Positions 35,421 through 46,243 of a DNA stretch of 64,000 bases are shown here, in pieces; within the stretch, counting starts at the first letter, position 1, and every line of letters starts with the position of its first letter. The translations under genes were made by a program, and so were the position numbers. The notes beneath the pieces were generated by a model that was given only the letters and a program-made list of their open reading frames with translations, had not been told where the DNA came from and ran no database searches. The DNA lies in the NCBI GenBank assembly GCA_000733355.1, contig JNVV01000010.1, positions 94,735-158,734 of the forward strand, given 5' to 3'. Source of the DNA: Falciphora oryzae (taxonomy: Eukaryota; Ascomycota; Sordariomycetes; Magnaporthales; Magnaporthaceae).

Positions 35421-36346
35421 TCATGAGTTGTTGGAGCCACGGCGCAGCTTCGCTTTAATCTTGTGGCCAAGGCCCCTCACTCCCTTCCTCTCCGGGCTGC
35501 TCGACTCCCCGGTGGGCGAGGCGGGCTTCGAGCCTGCAGAGTCGACATTCTTGGCCGGCGGCGTCTTGTCATGGCGGATGCCTTTCTCTTCCAGCAGCCC
35601 TGTGTTCGTGTATAGTGGTTAGTGCATTGAACAGAAGCGACAAAGCAAGCTACATGAAACCCGGGATAGACAGATGAAGTGATAGAAGGGGAGAGGAAGG
35701 AAACGGATGGAAGAAAAGGCAACTGCTTACTGTCTGCCTCACGACCGGCGCCTGGGTTCGCCGCGTCAAAGTCCCCACCATCAGCCACCAACCCGGAGCA
35801 CTTGACAATCTTCTCACCGCTGCCGTAGCTCTCAGACTTCTTCACGTCCTCGTCCACCTTGGGGGTACTGGGCGGTTGGGGCTTGCTGCTGGCCGAAGGC
35901 GAGTCATCGTGGGCGACGTTTCCGGCGTCCCCGCCGTGCTCCTTGGCGAGCTGCTCCAACGGCTTCGGGCCAGGGCCTTTTACGCTCGTCGGGTCCAGGG
36001 GTTTCACGTTGCCGACGTCATTCTTCTCGGCCGCCGCCGACGGTGGCGTTTGCTCGTTGTCTGGTCCGCGCGTGTCGACCTGGTCTTTTGTGCTGCCGCC
36101 GGGCGTCTTGGACGAGCCGTGGGCTGCGCTCGGGTTTTCTTGGCTCGGCGCGTCCTTGTCGACGGCTACCGAGTTCTCGGGGGCGTTGCCAGCGTCAAAA
36201 GGCTCCCCTTTGGAGGTGTCTCCCTGGACGCCCGAGATGGGTTCCTCGTTGGGCGGCGGCGGCGGCTTTGTGTCATCGGTTTTAGGAGTGTTCTCACCCC
36301 AGATGGCCTTCGTTGCGGCGTTGGCGATGTTGTTGATGGTATCCAT
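35421..36346 (-). CDS. Small disordered hydrophilic protein, fungal, unknown function
   Basis: Exons 36346-35731 and 35599-35421 give 264 residues. The start MDTINNIANAATKAIWG is followed by EEPISGVQGDTSKGEPFDAGN, a long Pro/Ser/Asp/Lys-rich stretch, the GGDFDAANPGAGREAD block, and, after the intron, RLLEEKGIRHDK and a basic C-terminus with KAKLRRGSNNS. The GGDFDAANPGAGREAD/RLL junction reads as a conserved motif restored by splicing (A plus GG making AGG). No membrane segment or known domain is seen. Similar short proteins are common in filamentous fungi and are often described as stress-related, but I cannot support a function from sequence. Confidence 0.85.
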
Positions 36347-37506
36347 GTTGGTGGACGGGTAGGCGACGTTGCGATGTACAAGACTTGCTTGGCGGGCGTG
36401 GTACTTGAGAGGGAAGTATGTTTTTTTTTTTTTCTCCTTTTTTTTTCGTAGCAGTCCACCGAGGAGGGCAAGGAAGGGGATCGGAATCAGGTTGGGGGAT
36501 AGCTGAGCAGGTGTCCTGTAAAGAAATCTGAGGGTTGGAGGTGGGTGTGAGCGAGCCCAGAGTTAGACCCAACTCTGCATAAATACCAAATACAGACAGC
36601 CTAACACCAACCTTGGCTAGTTGGCTCTCTGGCTGGCTGCCCACCTACTCAATGTTGGTAGTATTTGTGAGTTAGCCAATGCCCGGGCGCAGCCTGCCCC
36701 CAACACAGGTGGCACAGATGAAGCTCCTGCCTGCCTGAGTCCCCGGGTGAGTGACCTGCAGGAGCGACCGGATGACGTCTTTGTTCGCATGGCTGCCAAG
36801 CTTGTGGCAGACGGGACGTGGATCATCACCCACTCTACACTTTCCAAATAAGCGTCCGCGCCGGCTCAGAGGCCAGCCTGTCCACGGCGGCCGTACCAAG
36901 GGAATAAGTCCCCGTGGTACCTCCCAATGCCTCCCCAAATGATCGGGATCGACAGGCAAGACAGGCTGGGCTGAAGCGTCCGGGAAAGGGTGACGGCGTC
37001 ACGGCACGTGCTGGTGATGGGCATGACGTATGTCTCGGCGCAATGGCGCTGGGGTCAAGGGGACAACCAAGGTCAACCATTACGTCAATCAGCCCGCGCT
37101 AAAAATTGGTGTGGGGTATCCCGCATGCACATGCAGCCCGCTCGCGAGCCATTGAGACCGAGACCACTCGACGAGACCAAGAACGAGTTGGTTGGTCGTT
37201 GGTCCGCGGCTCGGAACGAATTGGATCGTCGCCCGTAGCAAAAAATGCTTGGTTTGAAAAGCCAGGTGATATTACATGAACGATGACGTGCGAGATTGAT
37301 AATAGGACGGGTGATTCGCGATGGGCTGAAAAGAGTATTGAGAGGCAGGAGAAGAACAAGGGGAGAAGAGAATAAAACAAAAACGGGGTGGAAGAGAAGA
37401 AGGAGCACGAGAAACAACCACAGAGAGGAAGTTGAAGGCCGTGAGACTGCACACAATCAACACCACACACAGACACATCGCACATCCACACCCAAGACGG
37501 CAATGC
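36347..37506. other. Intergenic region
   Basis: Contains the promoter of the disordered-protein gene, with a T-rich run at about 36421-36448, and the 3' region of the GH64 gene. No gene is supported. Confidence 0.5.
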
Positions 37507-38790
37507 CTACAGCTTCTGGGACATGGCGCTCCGACGGCCACCCAGAATTATGGTGAACAGCTTGGGGTTGCCATCAGCTACCGTGCCCGCCTGCTCGGGG
37601 CCGTTGCTAGGCCCGACGTCGTCGTAGGGGAACGCGTACCCACGGCCGTCAGTGTTGACTTCGTGGAGGACGCGCGAATAGTGGTTGCAGATGGTATTCC
37701 GATAATACGTCGACGTTACCTCCCCTTCGGGCTGGATAGGGTTTACCAGCAGCGTGGCCCGGTTGAAGGCAGCTGCCAGGCGGGCGGCGATGTTCCTGGC
37801 CACGGGCTGGTTTGAGCCGGGAGGGGGCGCAAGCGCTCCCGAGTCGGACGAGAAGATGTCGCGCGCACTGGGCCGAGCAAAGGCTCCGGCGCCGTCTGAA
37901 AAAACCAGCTTGTCGTCGACGACGCGGCCTTTTTTGTCGCCCCAATGGGCCTGCGTGTTGACTACCAGGTCGCTGGCCGAGTACTTTTGCCACACCATGT
38001 CGACATAACCAGCGTAATAGCCGCTGAATAGGCCGTCGACCATGCCTATGCCCGTGTTGGGGCTAACGACGCGCAGCAGCTCTCCCGAACCGCGCGACCG
38101 CACCACGAGCTTGTCCCACCCGGCCCCGTCCCGCTCGTGCTGCCGCGCCATCTCCTGCGCCACACGTGCCAGGCCGTCGGCCTCGATGCCCTCGACACGC
38201 TGCGTGCCGCCGCTGCCGGACTCGAGCACCAGGGCGATAGGGTGGCTGATAAAGTCGACGTAGCTAATGTTCGCAAACAATTCGGTCTCGTTGAGCGTAA
38301 ACTCGCAAAAGCTCCACCGCAGCTCCCTGTTGGGGTCGGTGGGATTTACGACCGACGGCTCCACCAACGCGGCCTTGTCACCCGAGGCACGGTTGAGGAA
38401 GAAGGTCAGGTACGCATCCTGCACGAGCCAGACGCGCCCGCCCACCATCCGGGGCACCGTGATGGAGCGCGTCAGGCCCGGCCCCGACAGGGGGATGGCG
38501 CAGTCGGCCCCGAGCGGTTGGAGGTCGGCCCCGGGGTTGGTCGGGTAGTAGGTGCTCTGGCCGTCACTCCGCAGCATCACCACGCGTGAATCCCGGCTGA
38601 CGTCTAGCCCCGTAACGTACGCGAAGACATTTGACGACGATGTATTGTTGCGCAGTGCAAACTGGACCGTGGTCGGCGTCGCGGTTGCGCCCTGGGCATG
38701 CTTGCTCACAGGGCCTGGAGGGTTGGTTGGCGGTCTCAGGACCGAGTGGTTCTTCTGTAGCTGCAGCGCCTGCTCGAGGGTAGTAGCCAT
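37507..38790 (-). CDS. Glycoside hydrolase family 64 (beta-1,3-glucanase type)
   Basis: Single exon, 427 residues. GH64 enzymes cut beta-1,3-glucan, releasing laminaripentaose in the characterised bacterial members, with a thaumatin-like beta-barrel. The family blocks are visible: VQFALRNNT, VWLVQDAYLTFFLN, LRWSFCEFTLN, YVDFISHPIAL, and SYYAGYVDMVW-like and TYYRNTICNHYSR segments toward the end. Glu163 (CEFT) and Asp179 (VDFI) are 16 residues apart, the same spacing as the catalytic Glu and Asp of the Streptomyces enzyme, so both catalytic acids seem present. No signal peptide is visible at the N-terminus (MATTLEQALQLQKNH), which is odd for a wall enzyme; either secretion is unconventional, the enzyme is intracellular, or an upstream exon was missed. 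Confidence 0.92.
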   Translation of the reverse strand: MATTLEQALQLQKNHSVLRPPTNPPGPVSKHAQGATATPTTVQFALRNNTSSSNVFAYVTGLDVSRDSRVVMLRSDGQSTYYPTNPGADLQPLGADCAIPLSGPGLTRSITVPRMVGGRVWLVQDAYLTFFLNRASGDKAALVEPSVVNPTDPNRELRWSFCEFTLNETELFANISYVDFISHPIALVLESGSGGTQRVEGIEADGLARVAQEMARQHERDGAGWDKLVVRSRGSGELLRVVSPNTGIGMVDGLFSGYYAGYVDMVWQKYSASDLVVNTQAHWGDKKGRVVDDKLVFSDGAGAFARPSARDIFSSDSGALAPPPGSNQPVARNIAARLAAAFNRATLLVNPIQPEGEVTSTYYRNTICNHYSRVLHEVNTDGRGYAFPYDDVGPSNGPEQAGTVADGNPKLFTIILGGRRSAMSQKL

Positions 38791-39708
38791 GTTGGGCAGA
38801 GGGTAGAGAGTCTAGCAGAGTTACATGGGCAGGGGCAAGGGTGGATGGCTGGCTGGCAACCTATGCGAGATAGTGCAAATGATGCACATATCTTATATAT
38901 ATATATATATATACCATGGTCTGGCTGTTGAGGGGGACATATCTACCTGCCTACCTCCTCCCCGCCTACCGTTTGACGTCGGTGGCCGGGAGAGCAAGTC
39001 ACCCTGAAAGTCGCCTTGCCGGCCAAGGGAAATAGAGAGCAGGGTAGAACCCTCCCGGTTTCGTAGCCTCTCCCACCTCCCTCCCTCGCACGGCCAAATA
39101 TCGGCCAGGATGCCAAAAAGCCGCCTGCTGTCTGCGGACACGTGGCCGCAGAAAACAGGCACGCAGGCTCGCTTGTGGTCACAGGCGATGACCTGCATGC
39201 TGTCCGTCAGAGGGAAGCATCGGGTTCCCGGCTAGGGGGCGAGCTAAGCCAGCCCAGTCCAGTCGGGCCTGCCCCGGTGGGGCTCGGTTCGGATCGGGGT
39301 GCTCCGGCGTAGCATTGCCCTTGGCCGTCGTCCGGATGCCGGCCTGGCTGCTGACTGGCAGAGAAAGGGGTGTGTTCGTCGTGTCTGATCTCTGAGGAAG
39401 GTTGATGTGGGGACGAGCGACGGGTCGAGTCAGGTGTGCTTCCAGTGGGGTTCTGGCGTCAGGTGGCGTCCAGCGCGCGGTCCAGATCTGGCAGCTCCTG
39501 CAAATAATTATCAAATCGCAGCATATGACCGTCACGTGGGTTTGCTTCCATGTTTGGCTGTTGTTGGTCATGCTTCCCGAGTTTGTATCTGTTATGGACT
39601 GCGACCCAAGGTACAATATACATGCATTAGAGAACTATCACCAAGACTACCTGCGCACTGCCGCGTCCTCCTTATCCGTCGGGTGACCCCTATATCTCCC
39701 CCGTCTCG
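38791..39708. other. Intergenic region between GH64 and GH16
   Basis: Holds the GH64 promoter, including a TA dinucleotide run at about 38893-38913, roughly 105-120 bp upstream of the ATG, and TACC motifs near 38944-38957. The rest is the 3' region of the GH16 gene. Confidence 0.55.
38893..38913. repeat. (TA)n microsatellite in the GH64 promoter
   Basis: About ten TA units in a row. Its distance from the start codon would allow it to act as, or alter, a TATA-like element, but this is only position-based inference. Confidence 0.9.
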
Positions 39709-40991
39709 TCATAGGCCAAGGACCGCCAGCGCCGCAGCCACCACGGCAATGAGAGACATGCTCGACACCAGCCGAGGCGGCGAGCCCGACTCACCCATTG
39801 ACTTGGGTTCCGGCCCCGGGTCGCTCGACACGGTCTGGTTGTTGGTCAGGTTGCCCATGGCGCTGAAAAAGGGCGGGTTCCTGACGTCGGGTGTGCTGGG
39901 GATCTGGCAGACGGCTCCCGGCGCGCTCGTGTCCCTGCACCTGCTCGCCCAGTCGCTCTGCCGCGCCGCCGTCGACGAGTTGAAGTACGCCCTGACGTAA
40001 CTGACCGTCAGGACCGCATCCCGCTGCGGCGGGCCCCCGGACCATAGCGGATTCCCATTGCTCCAGTGCTGCAGGATCAAGTGGCCTCCCCGGTCTGGCA
40101 CCGCCGCCCCTCCCATCTCGGCGAGCACCTGCCCGTCCGCATAGAACACCACCTTACCAGCGAGAAAGTCGATGCGGTACTCGTGCAAGTCTTGCGTCGG
40201 GTCGAATGGGAGGTTCACTTTCCGGAAGTTCCCCGTCGCCTGTGCGTTGTACCCGGCTTCTGCCGCTGCCCGGGACTGCAGCACAAGGTTGACCGGATAG
40301 CTGCCGTTGCTTGCGTTGAACTCCCTAGTCAGGAACTCCATGTCGATTTCTTGTGTGTCATTGTGGTACTGTTGCCGTACTCCTGAGCGTCAGTATTGCC
40401 TGCGCGCCTGCCTGCCTCGGGCAAGAGGTAAATGGGAAACAAGACCACCAGAAAGCAGGTTCATACCCAGAAAAAGGCGGCGCATGTGCCGGGAACGCCG
40501 GTCAGCTTCATCCCGACCCGAAAGGTACCCCAAAGCAAATCCATCCTCGACGAATCAACCTCTGCGACGGGCACCATGCCGTCCACCTTCCTGCTCCCAA
40601 CAACCAGCTCGAGACCCGCTGGCTGGCCGTCGAGCCCGACGCCAGACCGGCCGACCTGGTCCCGGTCTGGGTTGGACCTCACGTCGCGGACCGCAAACAT
40701 CTCTCCGTGCCGGCCTCGCGCCCTCTCGTTTGTTAGGTTGAATGCCTGCCTCGCCCAGTCCGTGTTGAGGGCCATGTCGCTGACGCGTGTGAAGTCCGTC
40801 TCTATGAGGTCCGTAAACGCCTGCTGCTCGGTGTCATTACCGACGCTTGCTGCATAGCCACATTCGCAGTCGGCTCTTGCCAGCGGGCCCAGCAGCAGCC
40901 ACAAAGCCGCCATTCCGGCCAGCCGTGCGTGAGGCCATGCCCATCTCGATGCCGCCTCCGAGGCCCGAAAGCCACCCCAGAAGGCGACCAT
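39709..40991 (-). CDS. Glycoside hydrolase family 16, probably GPI-anchored
   Basis: Exons 40991-40467 and 40368-39709 give 394 residues. The catalytic motif EIDMEF (Glu182 nucleophile, Asp184, Glu186 acid/base) follows directly after the splice junction that makes FFWYHNDTQ. Further GH16 features are VPGTCAAFFW, YRIDFLAGKVVFYADGQ and LILQHWSNGNPLWSGG. A Ser/Pro-rich stretch and a C-terminal hydrophobic tail (LIAVVAAALAVLGL) after SGSPPRLVSS look like a GPI signal. The secretory signal fits best if translation starts at the internal Met27 (40913; MAALWLLLGPLARA) instead of the first ATG, which adds 26 residues rich in Trp/Arg. The likely target is beta-1,3(4)-glucan or a related wall polymer; hydrolase and transglycosylase subfamilies cannot be separated here. 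Confidence 0.92.
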
Positions 40992-43280
40992 TGTGAGAAG
41001 ATAAGAATTGAGAGAGCGTATTGGTGGGTTGCCGCAAGCAAGGCTCAGCCTGGTCCGTTCGTAGATCGCCTCCGGAAATCCTCTCCCTTTCACTGCGTTC
41101 AGGGGCTCAAGGGAATCAGGCGTTCCAGGCCATAAGAAGCTGCAACACGAAAGAATGTCGGGACTGGATCCTGTCCAGGCCCACCAGGCAAAGCTAGAGA
41201 AGCGAGAGAAGCGTCTTGCAACCTGAAGCGAGCGTAAAATAGAACGAGTGACTTGAAGGAAGTGAACGTGGGTGAGGCGGACACAAAGGTCTGACGAGGG
41301 GGGAAAGAGGGGCGAGAGAATCGAATAAAGACGAAAACGAAGGAGACAACGGGTGAGGGTGGGATCACAAAGCCATGCCCTGCCAAGCCAACGAACCGCA
41401 ACCGAACTGGCTGCCCCTAGCGGGACCTGCAGGCGTCCTGGGGATGGGGAGGCTTCAGCTGCAATCAAGAACAAGCCGACCTTCGCAGGATTCTGTCAAA
41501 TATCCCCTTCTTCCCAGATCGAGCCAGAGCAGGGAGGACGGACACACGCCCCCGAGACTGGTGGCGGGAGACTACCTGTCTGCCTGTCTGCCTGCAGATA
41601 CAGACACCCGTCCTTCATGAGCGACCGAACCCCATCACTAGATGCAACCACCCGACTCGTTGGACAAAGGCCGAAACCTTTCTTGACCGCCTGCTCCTTT
41701 ACCGGCTGCAAGCGTAACTGGAGCTCGCCGTGGGACGACTGCGCCCACCCGTCGCCCGTTGAAAGCACAATCACCACCACCTAGGTAAGTAGCACCTCAC
41801 TAACACCGGCTGCCGCCACAAACCTTTGAGAAGTTGGTGAGCCTGTGGGAGAGGGCATGAGGGGTTACGGGGTCAAAAGCAAGCTCGGATCTCTAGTGTC
41901 TGTCCGTCTGTTTTGTCTTCTTGTCTAGCCTCGCGCTCACACGCTGGGACGGGACGCCAACCAGCCCTGTTCGGGCTGGTGCATCCAACCTGCAGCCGCA
42001 AATACACGCGGGCAGGTACGTATCTCGGTGCCCAGGTTGCATACAACATGTAGCCAATGGCATTGCTCCTGTCGTATAGGAGACGAGAAAGGAACCGGCC
42101 GGGGAAGTGGAAATTTTCACAACGCGGCTGGGCAGCCACATGGTGTTTCTATCTGTGCCCGCCAACAGCAACGCACAGAGAGAAGAGAGCCGTGAATGGA
42201 ATACCTATTAAACATGGCATCCCTGGTGGGGTCCGTGGGGTTGATCGCCCGGCATCGGCCTTAACACTAATGTATGCGTCCCCCCTGCCCGCTCTTACTA
42301 GCGTGTGACTTTATTTTTGCTCGTGGTTTCTACGTGCTAGCCTCGTCGCCAAATGAAAGGGCTGATCGATTTATCTAGCTTGGGAACTAGCCTTCGTGAC
42401 TAGTTCAGCCCCAGGGGACCGAGGGAGGAGACCATGTCCTGAACTACCGCCACACCCCGTCCTGTCTACGCCGCGTCGAACAGGCACAGGGTGGTAGTAA
42501 AGGGGTGACGATACATATAATCATAACGAATTGCAGATTAGCTGGCGTCACTACATTTCCACAACCGCGATTTCAAGGCAATTCGATGACGGCCCAGAGC
42601 AACGCCTGCCTGTCCGAGTACCAGAGACGAGCCAGTTTTCGAATACAGGTAAACATCCAGAGTGCCCGGCATGGGCAATTGACAGGTCAATTGCGAGCGT
42701 TCGACAATCCCAACAGGCAATAAAAGGGATGAGACCAAGCGGCAATTCTTATATCGAACAAAGGTATCAAGGAGAGGGACGGAAATGAGAGATGAATCAA
42801 ACGAAACGCGCAGAGCACAAGACAGATAGGACAGAGAAAAAGGAGGGGAGGGCGGAGTAAAGGGCATGACATGTCAGCAGAGAAGGATTAATAGGTGAGT
42901 AGGGTTGCCGTAGCTAATAGGACAAGGAGAAAAGGAGACCTCCATATGGACCAGCCAACTGTTTGCGAGCAGATATTAGGGCGCGCCAGGAGCGCGGAGA
43001 TCCCTTCCTGTGTGGATCGTGCGAAACCGGTTGACCAGCCTGCCACGGCGCATTGCCAGCGGACCTTAAAAAGATACAACGAGAACGCTCTATGCAGACT
43101 TGAACAAGGAAACAAAACTGCGGCTGGAGGAAAACAGAACAAAAGAGGTCGAGAGGTCGGCGGGTGGGAAAAATAAAAAGAGAAAAGGCCGAGGGAATCA
43201 GGGTCAACGCAAGCTGGAAGAGACGAACGGTGACAAATATGAAACGAGATGAGTCGGGAAATGAAGGCAAGGGAAAAAGG

Positions 43281-43311
<31 letters not shown>

Positions 43312-43524
43312 CAACGGAGGAAACAAGAGGCGAAGAAATAAGAGAAATAAGAGAAAAAAAAAAAAAAAAAAGTAAGAGATGCAAGGGCAAAAACACCACC
43401 GCCAACCACCCTCGCGCCAGACCCGAGAAGAAGGCCAGAAGAAAAACTTCCACGACAGGTATATGCCTAAAATGAGATCCCACCCCCCATCAGAACAAAA
43501 GAGATCATAACTTCGTATCGATAA
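40992..43524. other. Intergenic region, 2.5 kb
   Basis: Contains the GH16 promoter and the 3' region of the C2H2 factor gene. A CCTAGGTAAG motif lies at about 41780-41789; A tracts of 30 and about 19 nt lie at 43281-43310 and 43353-43371. Open frames in this interval are short, overlap on both strands and show no domain. Confidence 0.5.
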
Positions 43525-46243
43525 TTAATACACGCTATCCTCGTCGGCCCCCTGCGAGGTCATGGATGGTGTTGAGGCATTCGATGATGCCTCCATGTCG
43601 TCTACATAGCCAACCAAGGCTTGCGAGTGCAGTCGGAAGGATTCACCCATGAGGCGCGTGATACTGTCGATTCTGTTAGCAAACACAGTCATGAACTCAC
43701 ACATGGGTTGGGACTCGAGGCAGTCGGGGGACTTCGGGGCAATAGACAACAGGAGGGGGTGAAATATGCAAGACTTACCCCCACACAACGACTTCATCCA
43801 GCATCGAGCCCCAGAGCCGAGCAACGATGGAGCTCAGCTGGGAAACATAGGCCTCGTCGAGATCCTTGTCGAAAAGCTGGCGGATCTTGTTGTACATGGA
43901 AAGCTCCTCCTCGGTCGCGGGCTCCTCGTCGTGTTCCAGACGGTACAGCCAGAGGCTGAGGATGATCATCAGATCCAAGCCGCAAAGGGGATGCTCGATG
44001 CTCCAGTTGGTGGGCGACGTGCGAGCCACCCAACGAACGCCCTGGACCACTGCCGTCTCGATGCAGCTGAAGCATTCCTGAATGACCTTGATCATCTCCG
44101 TCGAGCGCTTGACCTTGTCCCGCGCGCTAGACATGGCCGCGGCTACCTCATAGGAGTCGTGGTACCGAAGCGCCTCCTGCACGGCCTTGAGGTCGACCTC
44201 GAGACGTGCTCGCGCATTGCGGAACATGGCCTTGGCATTGAAGAGAAGCGGGTGACCCTTGTGGGGGGCGCTCAGCGGCACCGAAACGACCTCGGGCTCG
44301 CACAGGTCCAGGGATTTCTCCCACGTCTCCAGAGCGAGCCTGAGCTTGTATTCGGTCACGACATCCTGGAGAGCCTCGGGGCTGCGCTTGTGGTACCATA
44401 CCTCAAGGAAGAGCGCGTTGATCATGACACGTGTGGCGAAGGCGCTGTACTTCAAACTCTCGCCCTGGAACAGGTTCTCATGCGCCTCCATGAAGGTCAG
44501 GGTGGACGAGGCCTTCAGGCTTTCGAGCCATGCCGCTTCGTCGGGCACTAGCAGGTTCCAAAGGCCTTCAGTCGACGGGAGCTGCAGATCCTCAAACTCG
44601 TTGAAGCTGATGGCCGGGGTGTGATTGTATGTGAGCGTCAACAGGCCAAAGAAGATGTAGACCGCATAGTAGGTGCGGCGGCAGCCTTCGTCCTCAACCC
44701 ACTCCGCCCGCGTAGGCGGGCGGCCCTCACGTCCCTCTTGCCTAAGCTTCAGCTCGTATCGGTTTCCAGACACCATGTTGGCTAGCAAGCTCTTGATGGA
44801 GCATGCCCATTCAAGCCCCTTAGGATCCCCACTCCAGCTCGCGAAGATCATGTTGAGTAGGGAGCTCTGCATGGTCCAGAGAGGGCACTTGCGAGAGCTG
44901 AAGTTTTCCTTGTTCTGGAGAAACTGGTTGACAAGAACCTTGGAGCCGATGTGGAGGGTGTAAGCCTGCTCCTGGTCGAATGCGTAAAGCGCACCGATAG
45001 AGAGCACAGCAAGAAGCAGGGCTGACGATACCTCGGTAGGCTGGAAGGAAGATGGGTGCAAGAATGGCAGGTGGTGATGGAACAAGCCGAAGTACGTGGC
45101 GAGGTACCTGTTGAGGGATGCCAGGTTGGGTAGGCGGAAGCCTTCTGGGATAGCGTGCTCGGCGTCGCTGCTGCGGATGTTATCCAGGACCATGTTTCGC
45201 TCCTCATCGCTGTGGACCTGGGGGGCCTTGAAGCCCGCGCCAGTTTGCGGCTGCGAATCGGCGGGTGCCGAGAGGCCAACCCCATGAGCCAAATAGGGCG
45301 AGTGCGGGGGAGCCGAGCCTGGCGCGAGATGGGCTGTTAGAGGCTGGAGTTCAGAAGGGAGGACGCCCAAGGGGCAGGTGGCTTGGAACTGACCATTTAT
45401 CGTCGGAGTGCCAAGTGGAGGAAGCTGGTTAGCATGCTGAGAAACAAGAGAGCCGTTGAATGTTGGTTGCGACTCAAAGGACCCAGACGCGCTCGAGGCA
45501 ATAGAGTGCGCCTTTGGCTCAGCAACGGCCTGCGGCATGAATGTATCCCACTGAGGAATAGCGATGGCTCCGGAAGGAAAAGGCACAGGAGACTCCATCA
45601 TATTCGCCCCGCCATGCGGATAAGTAGCTCCAGAACTGCCTTCTGAAGGACCGCTATTAGCACGCATCGCGGCGGTGGCCTTGTGATGGAGATCCGCCAC
45701 CAGCATGGCGGCCGTTTCCACGTCAAAAATACCTTCGCTGCTGGCTTCTATCTGCTCCAGAGCAGCCGCGTCGATGGCAATAGGTTCTTTGGCAGGTGCT
45801 CCAACGGCCCTTGGCTTCGCTCCGCCACGCCGCTTCCCGTCGCTGTGAAGGGGAACGCCGCCATCCTTGGCATGAACAGTGCGATCATGACGGAGAAGAA
45901 GGTCGCGCCGCACAAAGGTACTCCGGCATTTCAGGCATTTGAACGGCCTCTCCTTGGTATCTAGAGAAATGCGACAATCATCGTCACAAGTTAGCGCATG
46001 TCTCAACAGAACAGGTCGGCGCGTGGGTGAGGGGCACGGGGGAGCGCTGCAAAGAGGTATGGAGGGGAAGCGCGATGGGGCCAACCTACGCGATCTCTCG
46101 TGCCTGCTTCGGTGCTCGCTCCTGCTGAAAGCGCGATTGCAGAACTGGCACTTGTACTTCCTCTCTGGTGCGAGTGAGGTCTTTCGCGAGGCCGGAGCCG
46201 GCGATGCAGGTGCAGGAAGAGCGGCTACACTTGCGGCTGGCAT
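43525..46243 (-). CDS. C2H2 zinc-finger transcription factor with fungal_trans domain
   Basis: Exons 46243-46090, 45960-43779 and 43672-43525 give 827 residues. Two tandem classical fingers open the protein: C32-x2-C35-x12-H48-x3-H52 and C60-x2-C63-x12-H76-x4-H81, joined by the usual TKERPFK linker. The codon for His52 is split by the first intron (C joined to AT), which confirms the junction. After a low-complexity Ser/Pro/Gln segment comes a fungal-specific transcription factor domain (about 290-560) with LNRYLATYFGLFHHHLPFLHP, SALLLAVLSIGALYAFD, WTMQSSLLNMIFASWSGD and EDEGCRRTYYAVYIFFGLL motifs. It is a nuclear DNA-binding regulator; targets are unknown. The last exon replaces a stop immediately after the GTAAGT donor and ends DEDSVY. 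Confidence 0.94.

Noticed and set aside
42470..42500. tRNA-like box B sequence on the minus strand
   Set aside because: A GTTCGACGC match exists, but the flanking bases cannot form a T stem and no box A is found at the right distance. Similar single matches near 3882 and 35032 fail the same test.
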